A stretch of 64,000 bases of DNA from Tubulanus polymorphus (Eukaryota > Nemertea > Palaeonemertea > Tubulaniformes > Tubulanidae). The stretch is from assembly GCF_964204645.1 (NCBI RefSeq), contig NC_134031.1, forward strand, positions 16,303,307 to 16,367,306, in the 5' to 3' direction. A model generated the notes under the pieces. That model was not told the origin of the DNA and made no database searches. It saw only the letters and a program-made list of their open reading frames with translations. Of the stretch, positions 34,501 through 43,134 are shown in pieces; the stretch's first letter is position 1; the number at the start of each line of letters is the position of its first letter. The position numbers were made by a program, and so were the translations under genes.

Positions 34501-36658
34501 AAAATATATACATATATCGTATAGATTCTCACACAATTAATAATCATTTTCAAAGTTATCATCAATTCTTAGGAGAATCTCGAAATCTCAGAAGTCTCGA
34601 GGAGTTCGGTTGAAGAGCAGTGTTATAAATCAATAAACGTGATAACAGGTAGCTCGTGTCAGGCGAACTGATCTCAGGAATTTTGTGCAAATTAAGATCG
34701 GGTTTTAGGTCCTTGAATATATTTCTTTTAGAGTTTTCAAGGTATCAAGGAGTAGGACTAAGAACCCTGTTTTCTTTTAGTAGAGAGTCAACCGACTTTT
34801 ATGCCCATATGTGCGTAGTTTATTTCTTCATTTATTATACCTGATGAGGCTTAAGTGACTTAATATAAAATGTATCTATTATTTTGAAGGATGAATTTTG
34901 TTATTGATTTCGATGCGTCTCTAACCCTGTGTTCTATTGAACTGGTAGCAGGGAATACGCCTCGCTGATGGAAGGTATCGAAAACTGCAATGATTGAATG
35001 GGGTCATTCATTTATTACGTACGCATTTGGGGAGGGGGAGGGGTCAGTGCAATTGCGTACTGTAATGCTTAATGTGTATGACAAAATGGCCGATTTTGCG
35101 CACAGAGGGGGAGGGGGGTTGAAAAATTTAAATTTTATGCGCACGTAATAAATGAATGATCCCAATCGGAAAAGTCCCTCGACCGGATTCACTACGAAAC
35201 TAGAAATAGAAATACCTGCAACATGTACGGTTTATTTCCCATTTTTCGTATTTCCGACATGTTTCTCATTTGTTGCTGCACGAGAGTCGCCTCGAACGCG
35301 ATCAACATGAACAACGTGAACACGCTGTAATACCAGTATTCGTCTAAACACCACAGACCGACGCAGAACACTTGAAACACGAAAAACGGCGCCGTAGCCC
35401 GCTCCAGAAACAGCTCGCCGAACTTCGGCAGATCTAACACCATACTGAAAAACATTCATATCAATTATCACGGTAATTTTTCTAACTCTTTGGGGAGGTC
35501 TTGGCAAACACAGGGGCTTAAGATAAGTAAGTGAATCGGTTGAACCTCCTGGTTTAAGTTTACAGTCTATAGTTCATTCATCCAACAAGGCAAACTTATA
35601 ATTCATCAGCAACTAGATTGAATTATTTCGTGTTTCAGAAAACAATTCAATTTAATGAAATGCATCGATTATGGAGCGACTACAGTTTATGTTCCCTAAT
35701 GCTTATTTACCTAACTTTACGGAAAGGTGACCTAAACTGCAGTTAGAAACAAAATATGATTCTAACACAGTTACCCTACAGGTTTCTGGTTTTCCGAGAG
35801 AGGGTTTTACGAACCTATTGTTCCCATATTTTCTTTCAGCGGCTTCGACTTCAGAATCTTCCCCATATCCCTTACAATTCATATACTCATGAACGGATAA
35901 ATTAATCGGAAACGAAACCGGCTCAAAGCGTTTTTTCTCTTCGGAGTCGTAAAGATATTTCGACTTTTGGAATGTGAACCACAATTTCTCCGTTTTGCCA
36001 TCAGGAGTCTGAAAAAAGAGAAAACGCTTTTTTAGGTTACTCGAAATGAATTCAAAGTGAAATAGATTTTTTGCGTATTATTGGACTGAAAAAGTCTAAC
36101 CTTGTCATGGTGCAGAGGAACCAGTTCTGTGTATCCATTATTAGGGGTGGGTACAACTTTAACAAATGTGGCTTCAGAGGGATTTTTGACCTGTAAATTT
36201 AAAGAACAGTGAGATTGAGTACACAGACGACATATCCATATGTCTTAAATTGAAATGGAAATTGAAATAAGATTGACATCTTTTTTCAACCTCTGGCCTT
36301 CTTTTTCTTTTATGTTTTGATATATTAAAATCTAATTCTCTCGAATTTAAAACGATGGAGAAGGAATGATTTCAAATGTTCAATGACTGACCCTAGAACA
36401 CGACAGCAGCACTCGAAATTCCACGAACCAGAAACAAAACAGTGACACCAAAATTTGCACCAGGCCGATAATAGCTAGCGATATTAAACCGGCCTCCTGG
36501 TAGTCGAATACCCCGTAAACAAAACACCATAAATAGAACCATGTACAGTATATAATAACGAACGGGCCGATGTAACCGTGTAGAGCTACGTGTCTGAAAT
36601 TGTGCAAAGATAGTCGCTGAATTTCTGCATTCATCGTCGGCTTTGCGGACGCGGCCAT
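16570..36658 (-). CDS. ATP13A1: ATP13A1, P5A-type ATPase / ER transmembrane-helix dislocase
   Basis: Twenty-five coding exons on the minus strand, 1177 residues (human is about 1204). Starts and ends: 36658-36392, 36190-36101, 36008-35815, 35444-35216, 34498-34429, 34347-34241, 33674-33545, 33116-32934, 32720-32583, 32176-32056, 31951-31797, 31713-31538, 31283-31173, 30958-30833, 30746-30638, 21194-21085, 20973-20881, 20779-20683, 20058-19850, 19491-19374, 18677-18481, 17999-17857, 17771-17660, 17271-17128 and 16674-16570. Hallmarks: TGES (311-314), the P5A signature PPELP (448-452), DKTGT with phosphorylated Asp491, KGAPE in the N domain, and [11 protein letters not shown] (821-831). C-terminal membrane helices begin after [10 protein letters not shown]. 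The family extracts mis-inserted transmembrane helices from the ER. Introns carry many transposons; intron 15 (30637-21195) is hugely expanded by a BEL element. All motifs and splice sites look intact. Confidence 0.97.
17343..17626. mobile_element. Tc1/mariner-like MITE in ATP13A1 intron 23
   Basis: A 284-bp element with terminal inverted repeats (left CAGTTAAATCCGCTTAATCC, right inverse CTGTAGAATCCGCTTAATTC), flanked by TA on both sides. Internally it looks like two related halves sharing 'CCATTTGTTCATTA' and 'ACAAGAAAAT'. A related fragment lies near 58640-58737. Confidence 0.75.
18855..19225 (+). repeat. Interspersed repeat family B, copy 2 (ATP13A1 intron 20)
   Basis: Begins GGGGTCCCTACAGATCAGTC and ends near CACAGGGTCGTAGGCACCCT. 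It shares ordered blocks with 46715-47170 (same strand) and 10330-10770 (opposite strand). Confidence 0.7.
20095..20345. repeat. Diverged repeat related to family A (ATP13A1 intron 18)
   Basis: Contains 'CCCCGATATTTGTCCC', 'CCCTTGACCAAAAGTTCCC' and 'TTTCCCTGATCTGCTAGTACC'. The same order (CCCTTGACCAAAGATTCCC, then TTTTCCCCCGATCTGTAAAA) recurs at 33196-33480. Confidence 0.6.
20358..20444. mobile_element. Palindromic MITE-like hairpin (ATP13A1 intron 18)
   Basis: The outer arms AGACTGGTATTAACTT and, inverted, AAGTTAATACCAGTCT are near-perfect complements around a short centre. No ORF. Confidence 0.7.
20488..20661. mobile_element. Tc1/mariner-pogo-like MITE beside ATP13A1 exon 18
   Basis: 174 bp with ends CAGTGGAACCTCG and, inverted, CCGTGGAACCTTTTT, flanked by TA on both sides. 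The interior has repeated 'GTTATATCCGA' units. It ends only 21 bp from the exon 18 boundary (20683), just inside the intron beyond the donor. Confidence 0.8.
21271..21324. repeat. Left fragment of an older repeat split by the BEL element
   Basis: Aligns with the left part of the repeat at 49880-50256 (shared: GTTACAA, then TATACATTGATA). It is interrupted at 21324 by the LTR retrotransposon and continues at 27732. The last five bases (CTGTG) are the duplicated target site. Confidence 0.75.
21325..21518 (+). repeat. 5' LTR of the BEL element
   Basis: 194 bp, identical to 27538-27731. It carries an AATAAA-type signal (GTGAAATAAAATC) within it and ends immediately before the primer-binding region. 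Confidence 0.97.
21538..26865 (+). CDS. BEL/Pao Gag-Pol polyprotein
   Basis: 1775 residues from the ATG at 21538; the upstream in-frame GTG at 21529 lies in the primer-binding site and is unlikely as a start. Order: a DUF1759-type Gag domain (~120-290); zinc-knuckle cysteines (C342FxC, ~373, ~391); an A17-type protease with D451-E-G instead of the usual D-S/T-G; reverse transcriptase with D782 (SDIEKAF) and YVDN at 858-861 rather than YVDD; RNase H (D1033, FADAS); integrase with an HHCC zinc finger from H1359 and catalytic D1425, D1488 and E1535 (GFYER); and a C-terminal DUF5641 domain ([11 protein letters not shown], then GDIVIVHDD). No frameshift or internal stop. These enzymes copy the element's RNA to DNA and integrate it. 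The D-E-G and YVDN variants are probably lineage traits rather than damage, given the intact remainder. Confidence 0.96.
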   Translation: MGSEGRLTAIRRAQRGQMTKIFGKTEEKLAEILLVDESSRTLETVQPFSTLIDALFTKFEYLRQLDQQLMDEIADETELTNTIVESDDYLTEIQIKLGRFKLNLDNLLAKIPKPQSLNESVSTINRSSTTSTGSKKVNLPKLALPNFDGDILKWSTFYDNFISAVDSDPHLDDIQKFQYLVAQLTDEAARTIEGLQITSANYKEALTILVERYGQPHKIVNAYIRALLDLQPPQDHESLREFYDSLETYIRGLRALGKSEDAFGDILVPVVFDKLPSPVKTQISREHGDRAWTLKELRDAIRKEIQATQAGASCVNFDNEKLSALHISTKTRKNPASKNNSCAFCKGPHTAFSCDIIVNPKKRQDIIKANRKCYNCFGNHMVTACQSKYRCKVCKGKHHTAIHIDRYTDTHIESKNIHVNIAPTSSPVLLKSAIGQINYGSNSTTVNILFDEGAQCSFITKKSVNELGVRLDKFEKQDVNISTFGDNSPGARTLRSIDLKLRTRKGEIGLRALVVPEICPPIQNNVKLAVTNHPYLRNLPLAPYVNTSNCEINLLIGADYYWSIVENEVVRGAGPTAVSSKLGFLLSGPINLNANTSVLHTTCLLNTIHSNDEFSKLSNYWDLEVIGIKETIKSETMNFETYRDNYLKRDTSGKYIANLPWKEDYPPLPTNFDICTARTRSMVKRLSPELRQTYNAIIAEQLSREFIEIVENDDKSQGHYIPHHSVKKESITTPIRIVYDCSCKQGDNPSLNDCLESGPSLINDLVQILIRFRTNNVAFTSDIEKAFLNVKLGENDRNFTKFLWLSDPTDPDSPFKVYRFKSVLFGSTSSPFILNSVVKTHLQSENTEISIDMQSNIYVDNVLSGSHNAKKAIEYFEEATNTMSRGGFILRSWATNDPDLRSLIKQQAMGENNEIVNVVGLQWDTISDTLQFSKAIKDPAMCTQSVVSKREVVSVTASLFDPLGLLSPVHIQAKMFIQKLWQSKQTWDEPLSDELSSLWFEIHQQLYACQHTAIQRPYFGQPTSECELHIFADASPNAYGAVAYLKTDKSTSIIMAKSRVKPLKEVTIPRLELLAALIAARLAKFIRDAFDKSNLSLTKCVLWSDSQITIHWIRSEKKLPTFVENRVREIRSVKFDIINYCPTKDNPADLLTRGINTQDLDNSRLWWFGPTWLPNGDWPIDRLNNSTALYCSVNNSESHSQQCAELASTNSISVLSTTATPSEPSGIQKVIDVEQFNSLNKLLRVTACVLRFISIMKKTCQPRHNHITVPEIRLARTTWVRSLQDDEFSNEIKCIQKGGRGTQLTKQLNLFTDKEGLIRCGGRFQNANLNYNAKYPILLPSKHPYTKLVISDAHKMVLHSGLQSTLCYIRQSYWIPRIRQIVSPIIRKCSVCIRHDGKSYRAPITPPLPACRLKEAPPFTITGVDFTGHLYHRTKHSKQNKAYICLFTCAVSRAIHLEIVTDLTPASFMRAFRRFASRRSLPSQLISDNGSTFLSAENDIKEIFKSTKVRNFLSNKLVTWTFIPKRAPWFGGFYERLVGITKNTLKKVVGRACITLDELSTLITEIEATINDRPLTYMTNDDNEIIPLTPSHLICGRMITLLPQPVVEENELIDPNFNLPPIGFSDAKKRMKYLDSLFQDYWIRWRNEYLPTLRENHCQTLKRGGITENHVKIGDIVIVHDDSKKRIFWQLAIIEGLNKGNDGLVRSAVIRTKNGITNRPLKKLYPLEINSDSGEKMNDESSPLISNIQPPMKIKRNAALNARNKIKNWCDKLVD
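26866..27537 (+). other. BEL 3' untranslated region with a 13-bp tandem repeat
   Basis: 672 bp without an ORF. At 27309-27360 four 13-bp units of AATGTCAAAGTTT type lie in tandem. The stretch directly before the 3' LTR (CCGCCGCCGGGAG) is not a classical polypurine tract, although second-strand priming should start there. Confidence 0.75.
27538..27731 (+). repeat. 3' LTR of the BEL element
   Basis: 194 bp, identical to the 5' LTR, followed directly by the CTGTG target duplication. Confidence 0.97.
27732..28070. repeat. Right fragment of the older repeat split by BEL
   Basis: Aligns with 49945-50256: shared GTGCACTAC, TCATCAATATTGGC, then GACTGGTTG and CGGTCAATC, ending at TCAATAAAC. The AATAAA close to the right end suggests an LTR-like unit (possible solo LTR of about 370 bp). 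Confidence 0.75.
28090..28163. repeat. 24-bp tandem repeat, three units
   Basis: Three consecutive units of GGCTTAGGGCAAAAATGATT type in ATP13A1 intron 15, with few mismatches. Confidence 0.9.
28836..28981. mobile_element. Possible foldback element in ATP13A1 intron 15
   Basis: TATTGAACCG at 28836 is inverted at 28972-28981, and inner inverted blocks (GCGCAG/CTGCGC, CTAGCGC/GCGCTAG) make a cruciform-like 146-bp unit. It is more GC-rich than its surroundings. Confidence 0.45.
29000..30127. other. Intron 15 filler, nothing recognised
   Basis: AT-rich intronic DNA with a short (TA)n run near 29300. ORFs here are short and show no family resemblance. Confidence 0.5.
30128..30568. repeat. 32-bp minisatellite, about 14 units
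   Basis: Units of the type ACAGTCCGACCCACTCAATG followed by GAGAGTCTATGT repeat about 14 times with scattered substitutions and one shortened unit. It lies about 70 bp downstream (in gene direction) of ATP13A1 exon 15. The 32-bp period is not a multiple of three, so the short ORFs across it are artefacts. Confidence 0.95.
33196..33480. repeat. Diverged repeat related to family A (ATP13A1 intron 7)
   Basis: Shares block order with 20095-20345, including CCCTTGACCAAAGATTCCC and an AGAGGxTxxTTxxTGCCAC-like segment. No ORF. Confidence 0.6.
34997..35162. mobile_element. MITE family F, copy 2 (ATP13A1 intron 4)
   Basis: About 165 bp with inverted ends GGGTCATTCATTTATTACGT and GCACGTAATAAATGAATGAT, flanked by AAT on both sides (3-bp duplication). 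G-rich internal blocks (GGGGAGGGGGAGGGG) are present. Confidence 0.8.
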
Positions 36659-36930
36659 CTTTGCTCGGCAGGTGTGAGGGCGCCACCGGACGGTGTTACA
36701 TGTTACCCGTGCAACGTGTCCTTATCAGTAGGCAGGAGGTCGGGGCATTTCATTCAACTTATCATATATTTGACTCTAAACTGTAGCCACACCAGATCAT
36801 TAAGAGATTTAGATTCATTCCGCTTTTTCAGAAAATGTCAAAACAAACTCCAGCAGGAAAGAATCCCAGTGTCAATGTCAGAAATGTCAAAATCCACCAA
36901 AAAATAAATAATTTCACCCAATTTTCTAAA
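36659..36930 (-). promoter_or_regulatory. Probable ATP13A1 promoter / NIP7 3' end interval
   Basis: Only 311 bp separate the ATP13A1 start codon (36658) from the NIP7 stop (36970), both on the minus strand. A minus-strand AATAAA at 36953-36948 can end the NIP7 mRNA, leaving under 300 bp for the ATP13A1 promoter and 5' UTR. No TATA box is evident. Confidence 0.5.
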
Positions 36931-36969
36931 AACAATATTTACAAAAATTTTATTCTTATTTTCAAATTT

Positions 36970-38393
36970 TCACACTATCGTTTCTTCGCTTCGCAAATAT
37001 TCGCCTATGTCCGCTTGGTGAAAGGCGACTATCGTCATCGGGTCAGTATGTCGGCATTCTTGCGTCGATTTAGCCGCTACACCGAAACCCTGAAAATCAT
37101 CGGCAAATATAAATAATGATTTTATAATGAAACGAGTAGAAAAAAATCTACATTCCGGAAATCGAAAACGAAGTGCTGGAGGAGGTCTTACCAAAGGAAT
37201 ATCATTCATAGAATAAACGACAAGGCCTTGATATTGAGGAGTATTTTCTGTAATTCTTCCCAGTCCTGATTTCATGATGTGGTGACCGTACAGGAATTGC
37301 TGCTCTGCGCTCGGTTTTACCCAGATTTTGAACTGTAACAATAAAATACCAATAGTTGAAAAAGCACAACATATTGAAAATAGTAAATGTACCCGATTAA
37401 GTTAAGTAAAATTAAGCTAAAGCAAAAAAAAAGTTGATATCTTGTTTCCTATTTATGCTGAGCTTAATTCCTGCTTAGATCAATAGTTGACCCAGCCAGC
37501 TGCCTATCTACCCTGTACATTATTTTTCTCAAATCAAGCCAACTATACCAGACTTGGTAGTTATAGAAATGAACTGATTACAAATTTTACTGCCGGTTAG
37601 GAGAAACAAGGTATCATTTTTTTAGCCTAATCGGAAATATTGACCGCAAAGAAAAATAATTAAGCAATAAATTCAAGGTTTTCATTTTGGAATAAATTGA
37701 TTTTCTTGTTGACTAACCTTGGCATATGGGGCTAGGAAATCTAATGCGGTAATGTGAAGTCTGAAGTTTCCGGTTTTCGTGAATTTTCCAAAACATGTTC
37801 CGAAACTGAGCAACTCCTCTCGTGCGACATGTGCGGCTTTCTTCAAAATAAACTCACTGAAATATATACATCAAAAGACAATGATTAATGTACTAACTAC
37901 TCCGAGTAAAATCCGCAGAAAAATCTTAAAATAGAGCCTGAATTAAATGAAGTAAAATAATTGAAACTAAGTTAAATCTAAATCTTAAATATAAATCTGG
38001 TGTCATCTATAAGCGCAATTGATCAACACATGATAGCAGGAGCTTGAAAAATGCCCACAATGGTCAGGTACATTAATCCGAATTTTAAGCTTTTCGAAAT
38101 CTTTTTACCTGACATAGAAAACACGCTCTTTGTGAAATCTGAAGCAGTAAGTTCCATCCTCGCGATCGATTAGCAATTTGATGTTTTCACCGATGCTGAA
38201 AAATGAAATCATGAAACGGTTTATTTCTGTAATTAGTGCAAATATTGCATTTCCCACACACGTGTTTCGATGTACTATTCACTATTGGTGAATACCAAAA
38301 ACGCGACAGAAAATGAATGAAAATAAAAATATCTTACTATTTTGATAATTTTTCGAAAAAATTTCGAGTTTCTTCATCTGTTAAAGGTCTCAT
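36970..38393 (-). CDS. NIP7: NIP7, 60S ribosome biogenesis factor
   Basis: Five coding exons (38393-38338, 38195-38109, 37856-37718, 37332-37192 and 37089-36970), 180 residues, the same length as human NIP7. The start [10 protein letters not shown], the middle [17 protein letters not shown], and the C-terminal PUA domain (~95-170) with [29 protein letters not shown] and [13 protein letters not shown] are diagnostic. It ends [13 protein letters not shown]. The protein acts in the nucleolus in pre-rRNA processing and 60S assembly, with RNA contact through the PUA domain. Intron 3 contains a family C repeat. It is divergent from ELP5 over a 207-bp gap. Confidence 0.98.
37440..37640. repeat. Interspersed repeat family C, copy 2 (NIP7 intron 3)
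   Basis: Contains GAGCTTAATTCC, TTGACCCAGCCAGCTGCC, TACCCTGTACATT, GAACTGATTACAAATTTTAC and GGTTAGGAGAAACAAGGTAT in the same order as the copies at 2940, 45925 and 47635. Confidence 0.75.
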
Positions 38394-38600
38394 TTTGTAG
38401 TTAAATGCGGATTTTTTAATAGGAAACGTGATTTTTAGCTCCACAGTGGATTTAATTGAATTGGTTATTGCTAAATTACGGATGGGGATGCAACCACATA
38501 GTCCCGTTCCGCGTTTTCTGAATCTGGCTACAATGAATTCAAATTAAATTTTATTCGGCACATTTTGAAAAGCTTCCTCGCTTTCCTTCTGCGAAAAGTC
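38394..38600. promoter_or_regulatory. Bidirectional promoter between NIP7 and ELP5
   Basis: 207 bp separate the two divergent start codons, so core promoters and both 5' UTRs must fit here or overlap coding DNA. The sequence has a CpG-containing block (GTCCCGTTCCGCGTTTTC) amid AT-rich DNA. No TATA consensus is obvious. Confidence 0.6.
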
Positions 38601-40860
38601 ATGGAAAGAATTATCGACCTAAAAGAGCACTGGAAGTCCTCTATATTGCATGGTAATAATTTTTTTGTTTTTGTCAGAATTATGTTGCAGCGATAAAGGC
38701 TTAAACTGATCAGTAATGTATCATGATTGATTGTAGTATGTCAAAAAACTTAAAAGTCTGTCGACCCAGTCAGCCAATCAGTCACTTCTTGGATTCTGCA
38801 TGCCGGCATTAATGAATGATAAGTAATATGAGCCCAAAAATCATCATACATATAAGACTTCGAATTTCATTAAATTTTCAGATTCACTTGACCAGAACGG
38901 TAGAGATTTTCTCGGAGCCTGCGTACGGAGACTTGCTGATAATGACAGGTATTTGAGAGAGTGGCACATCTCATGTGCTAATGATATATAATTTTGCATT
39001 CTATTTTCGTATGTTTCTCTTTAACAGAATCGACAGAATTCATGTGTTATGCTATGAAAATTCGACTAAGCAGCATTTAACATCTAGATGCGACAAGTTA
39101 AATAAGTAGGCATCGCGCTCCGAATGGACAGAATTAGATTTTCATTTTCTTTAAAAGAAGATAATTACACTGTAATCACTTTCGATAAATAATCTTTCTT
39201 TATAGAATAACCTTTCACGACTTCACCAAAGATCCGCTCGGATGGGAAGGAACCGGCGGTCGGAACGTGAATACGAACTTAGAAACATTTCTCAGAGATA
39301 ATCATCATTCGTCGCCGTGTGAAAAACACGTAGTTATCGTATTCGATTGCCTCGAGATGTTGTTGCTGAATCGACCTGTCGCTTTCACTTGTCGAACTAT
39401 CCATAATTTGTCTCACAATAAATTTCACTCGGGTAATTATCAATCGGAACCAAACCAGGTCCCAGGTCAATAGTGGCTAGTTGAATTTCAGGGTCTTGCT
39501 TAAAAGTTGATCAAAGGTAACCAGTGGATCGGATAAATACCTAAGTAACAATTAACTTTTATTGCCACTAGGTCAACTATCCACTGGTTAATTCTAACCA
39601 ACTTTTCAGCAAGTGACCCCCATTATCATACTGGAAATGAATGTATTTTGTCTCTGGTGCCACATTCAACAAACTTTGATCTACAGAACATTTTGATTTG
39701 TTGGTTTCCACTGTCAAGTGTGACTGTCTATGATTCAATGGAAGAAAACCACATCTGCCATAGAATCGAGTCTTAACATCCATAAGTTTTGAAAACAGCT
39801 CAAAGAATTGAGTCAAAATGGTTTTCTACACAACTGAGGGATATTTATTCAATTGTGTCTTGTATTGAGGCTTTTCATTAAACGCATACTCTGAAGTTTA
39901 ATTGTTTAATTGCAGGTATCGATGAATGTCGTGTTTTAGCTTTGATGCACGATTTACACGACGACGCAACAATCAACGCTGTCGATCACGTATTCTCAAC
40001 CGTTTTTCGAATTCGACCATCTCCCTGGCCATCCCATACTCACTGCTGTCATACGACGTTGAAAAAACTTTCCGGAAAAGTAATTAAAACAGTAAGTTGA
40101 GTAAGCTAAGCCCTGTGATTGGTCAGAGCAGGTCATGTATATAGTTTGGTCGGGTTACTAAATCGTCACAACCCATTTTGACTCTTTCAGATTGAACACT
40201 TTAGTATTAGTGAAGTAAATGAAATAATTGGCATCGCAACTGAAGAAAGTATAGCTGCAATTAAAAATACAGTCGATGTTGCTAATTTAAAAAGTGTAAG
40301 TATGGACCAGTATACCCCAGAGGCCAGTTGCTCAAAGTTAGTTTAAGCTTGGAGTAATCAGACTGCTCCAAGGTTTTAAGATAATCAGCAGATAGATACC
40401 ATTGTAAGGACAAACTTTCAATTGTCACTACCGGTATGTCAACTATCCACTGGTTAACTCGACTAACCAACTTTTGAGCAATTGACTCCTTGTCACAGAC
40501 GTGTGAATTTTATGCAAAATGAATTGAATCTATGGATGTTTCTATCAATTTCAGGCGAAGCCAACCGATCCAATGGCTAATTTGACTTTTAATCTAAAGC
40601 TGACTGAAAATGAAAAGACTGCTCGAAGTCAAGTGAAATTACCGTACATGCACGATACCAAAATGTAAGTGTAAACTTCGAACAGGTTTTCAACTGACTT
40701 TTTCCACCCTACGGATTATGTTATCTTACTGTTTGATTCTTTGAATTTCAGACAAGAAGTCACGTTACATCGATCAGTGGGTGATGGTAAAATCTTCTAT
40801 CAGCCCGACGAAGTAGACGATTTTGATGAAGACGATCCCGATGACGACCTCGATATATAA
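38601..40860 (+). CDS. ELP5: Elongator complex protein 5
   Basis: Seven coding exons (38601-38652, 38882-38948, 39206-39432, 39916-40091, 40191-40295, 40555-40664 and 40752-40860), 281 residues. A RecA-like fold lacking a Walker motif, as in Elp5, is suggested by KHVVIVFDCLEML (~95-107) and the LMHDLHDD segment. The C-terminus has the family blocks NLTFNLKLTENE and IFYQPDEVDDFDEDDPDDDL, closing DLDI. Elp4-Elp5-Elp6 form a ring that partners Elp1-3 in wobble-uridine modification of tRNA. Two family D repeats lie in its introns. AATAAA at 40905-40910 ends the mRNA close to the opposing STX6 end. Confidence 0.95.
39490..39612. mobile_element. MITE family D, copy 1 (ELP5 intron 3)
   Basis: The arms are inverted: GGTCTTGCTTAAAAGTTG and AACCAGTGGAT at the left, ATCCACTGGTT and CAACTTTTCAGCAAGTGACC at the right. 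Copies also at 40321-40490 and 47763-47893. Confidence 0.75.
40321..40490. mobile_element. MITE family D, copy 2 (ELP5 intron 5)
   Basis: Starts GGCCAGTTGCTCAAAGTTAG and ends CAACTTTTGAGCAATTGACTCC. The inner TATCCACTGGTTAA block is shared with the other copies. A 40-bp central difference suggests an extra insertion or divergence. Confidence 0.75.
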
Positions 40861-40929
40861 ATAAGCAGATATCTATCTATACGTAAAGAAAACCCGATAA
40901 ATACAATAAAAACTATGCTTAAAGATAAT

Positions 40930-43134
40930 ACATCATGTTTCTTCATTTATTTGCATTATTAACAACAAATATCGGACACCATTTGGATGGCAACAAAATA
41001 ACGTAATCTTCTTAAAAGAATTTTCAATAAAAATACCTGTATTTGCGTACAATAAGTTTTGTCAGGCAGTAAGAAAATCGGCTTTTTAGTCTAAAAGGTA
41101 TGACGTGAGTTCGGCATACATATATCTAAAGAAAGGCAACAACGTTGGCCAGGAAAATGAGGCGTTTTATTAAGCGTTTAAGTATCATTTTCTGATAGCG
41201 CTGGTAAACGGAGCAATTCGTTTGCTGAATTGATCAAAGGATCATTTTATCAAGTGTTAAGTGTACTTCAAGAGTTGATAAGTAAATGTCAAGATTTTAG
41301 ATTCCAGATTACAACGAACCTAGTTTTGATTCTTATTTCAAATGAAAATAGCCAAAATCGGCTCAGTTTTTTAAACCCATTTAGGTTGATTATTATGAGA
41401 CAGTGTCTTCAGTCTTGTACTATACACTCGAACACTTTATATCATATAAATGTTAGTTACAGTCATATCTCTTTGTTTTATCATATTGACACCAAACCGG
41501 AAAAATCCGATCAAGTTCTACAATTCGGGTTATGTTTGACACAGCACCACTGGCCTCAGTCAAGGAAGGAATACTTATCTACAAATATCGATGAACTTGA
41601 ATACTCGCAACGTGTATGAATTATTTCAAAAGCGATTGACAATAATGGAATGTAATAAATAAAACGGCAAAAAGAGCATTTAATTACCAAAGGGTATGGT
41701 TTATCTGAATTTCCTATGCTTTTTAACTAACTAAGTCCTTTTCGTGATTAACCATAAACCTTGACATAAGTTACGGATTATTAAAATCAATGTTCGACGG
41801 CTTAAATACGGATACATACGTATACACATACACTATATAAATAAATATACTGACAATATAAACACGTACCACCAATCTTCATATAGACCTTACAAGCTAA
41901 AATAACAGACTTTCTACAGCTGAACCCTGCTAGAATGGACTATGATCGTTTTAACAATGATTCTGAAAACCTCTACTTAAGGCTTATTTTATTTCCACTA
42001 AATTCATTTCGAACACCCGCCAAATCATTAAAGATGGCCGCCGAGCGCAAATCGCTCACGGGGCTGTGCACAGCAATCATCGCTACAATTAGCTCATACA
42101 TGCATTATTATGTCTCGTCGAAAAGTCGAATAACCTATCACAATCTATCATTAATCACTTACCAGCAGTTACAATCTTCACACATGAGTGATTTCATTGC
42201 ACTTGAGCAACCGGGCTAAAAACAATTAACCCTCCAATCTGAGCTAATACCCGATTAGCGAAAGAACCTGGAATGACTATCCTCATTGAGGATTCATCCG
42301 AGACGATATTACATCTCGACGATTAGGTCGCTAATTACGAATTCGCATGAACTGCAACGGAAATTAAATATGAATAGATGAAAAATAAATATGTTCATAT
42401 TTTATGAAGTAATAGCTGAATGAAGTAAACAGGTGCGAAATTTCATCCAAGATTTTTGGTTTGAAGAGAAGCAATTTTTCGAAATCAGACGCCGCTTCTA
42501 GAAAGTGATTCTTATTGACTATACTAAATGACATTACTCGATATATTCACAATATTTACACAATTTTTTACACGTACATTTACACATATATTTACAATAT
42601 AAAACATTTCACAGGTATTAACCACTAATCTATACACGGCTCAAGAACCATGCCTTTGACAAGCCTTTTCATGGAAAGTATCACAGACTTTCGGAAATTA
42701 CTTTTCATTCTTTTCTAGACCTCTGCGTTGTTTCAAAACATTATTTTCTACCGATAAAAGAGTAGCCCAAAATTTTCAGTAATGAACCTGGCAAATTGCT
42801 TTTCGCAGTTAAAACTTTCTCATCAATTTTCCTTATACTTCTGACTACTTGCAATCCGTAAAACCGGTTAAATTTATTGCATTTTTTTTACGCAGACATT
42901 TTGGCTGCCATCCGTTTATCCAAAAGCTGCCGAAAATCGCGATCAGCATTATGAATGCATAAACCGAAATTTTACGCAGAGAGCCATCACAAGTTGAGAC
43001 ATCGTCGATAAAAGTATAAGAAAAGCAGCTGCCCTCCCCTCTCCTCCTCTCTCTCTCTAAATCCCGGGATAAAAAATTTGTGCCCTGTACAGCTCGTGAA
43101 TTTCGGAAGTAGCGAAGACGTGTTTTGGACAGAA
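40930..43134 (-). other. STX6: Probable long 3' UTR of STX6
   Basis: About 2.2 kb of AT-rich, non-coding DNA between the STX6 stop (43137-43135) and a minus-strand AATAAA at 40951-40946. Other minus-strand signals inside could give shorter tails. A 129-codon plus-strand ORF at 41230-41619 has no family resemblance. Confidence 0.5.

Noticed and set aside
41230-41619. 129-codon plus-strand ORF
   Set aside because: It lies antisense in the probable STX6 3' UTR, lacks splice or family support and has the composition of AT-rich non-coding DNA.
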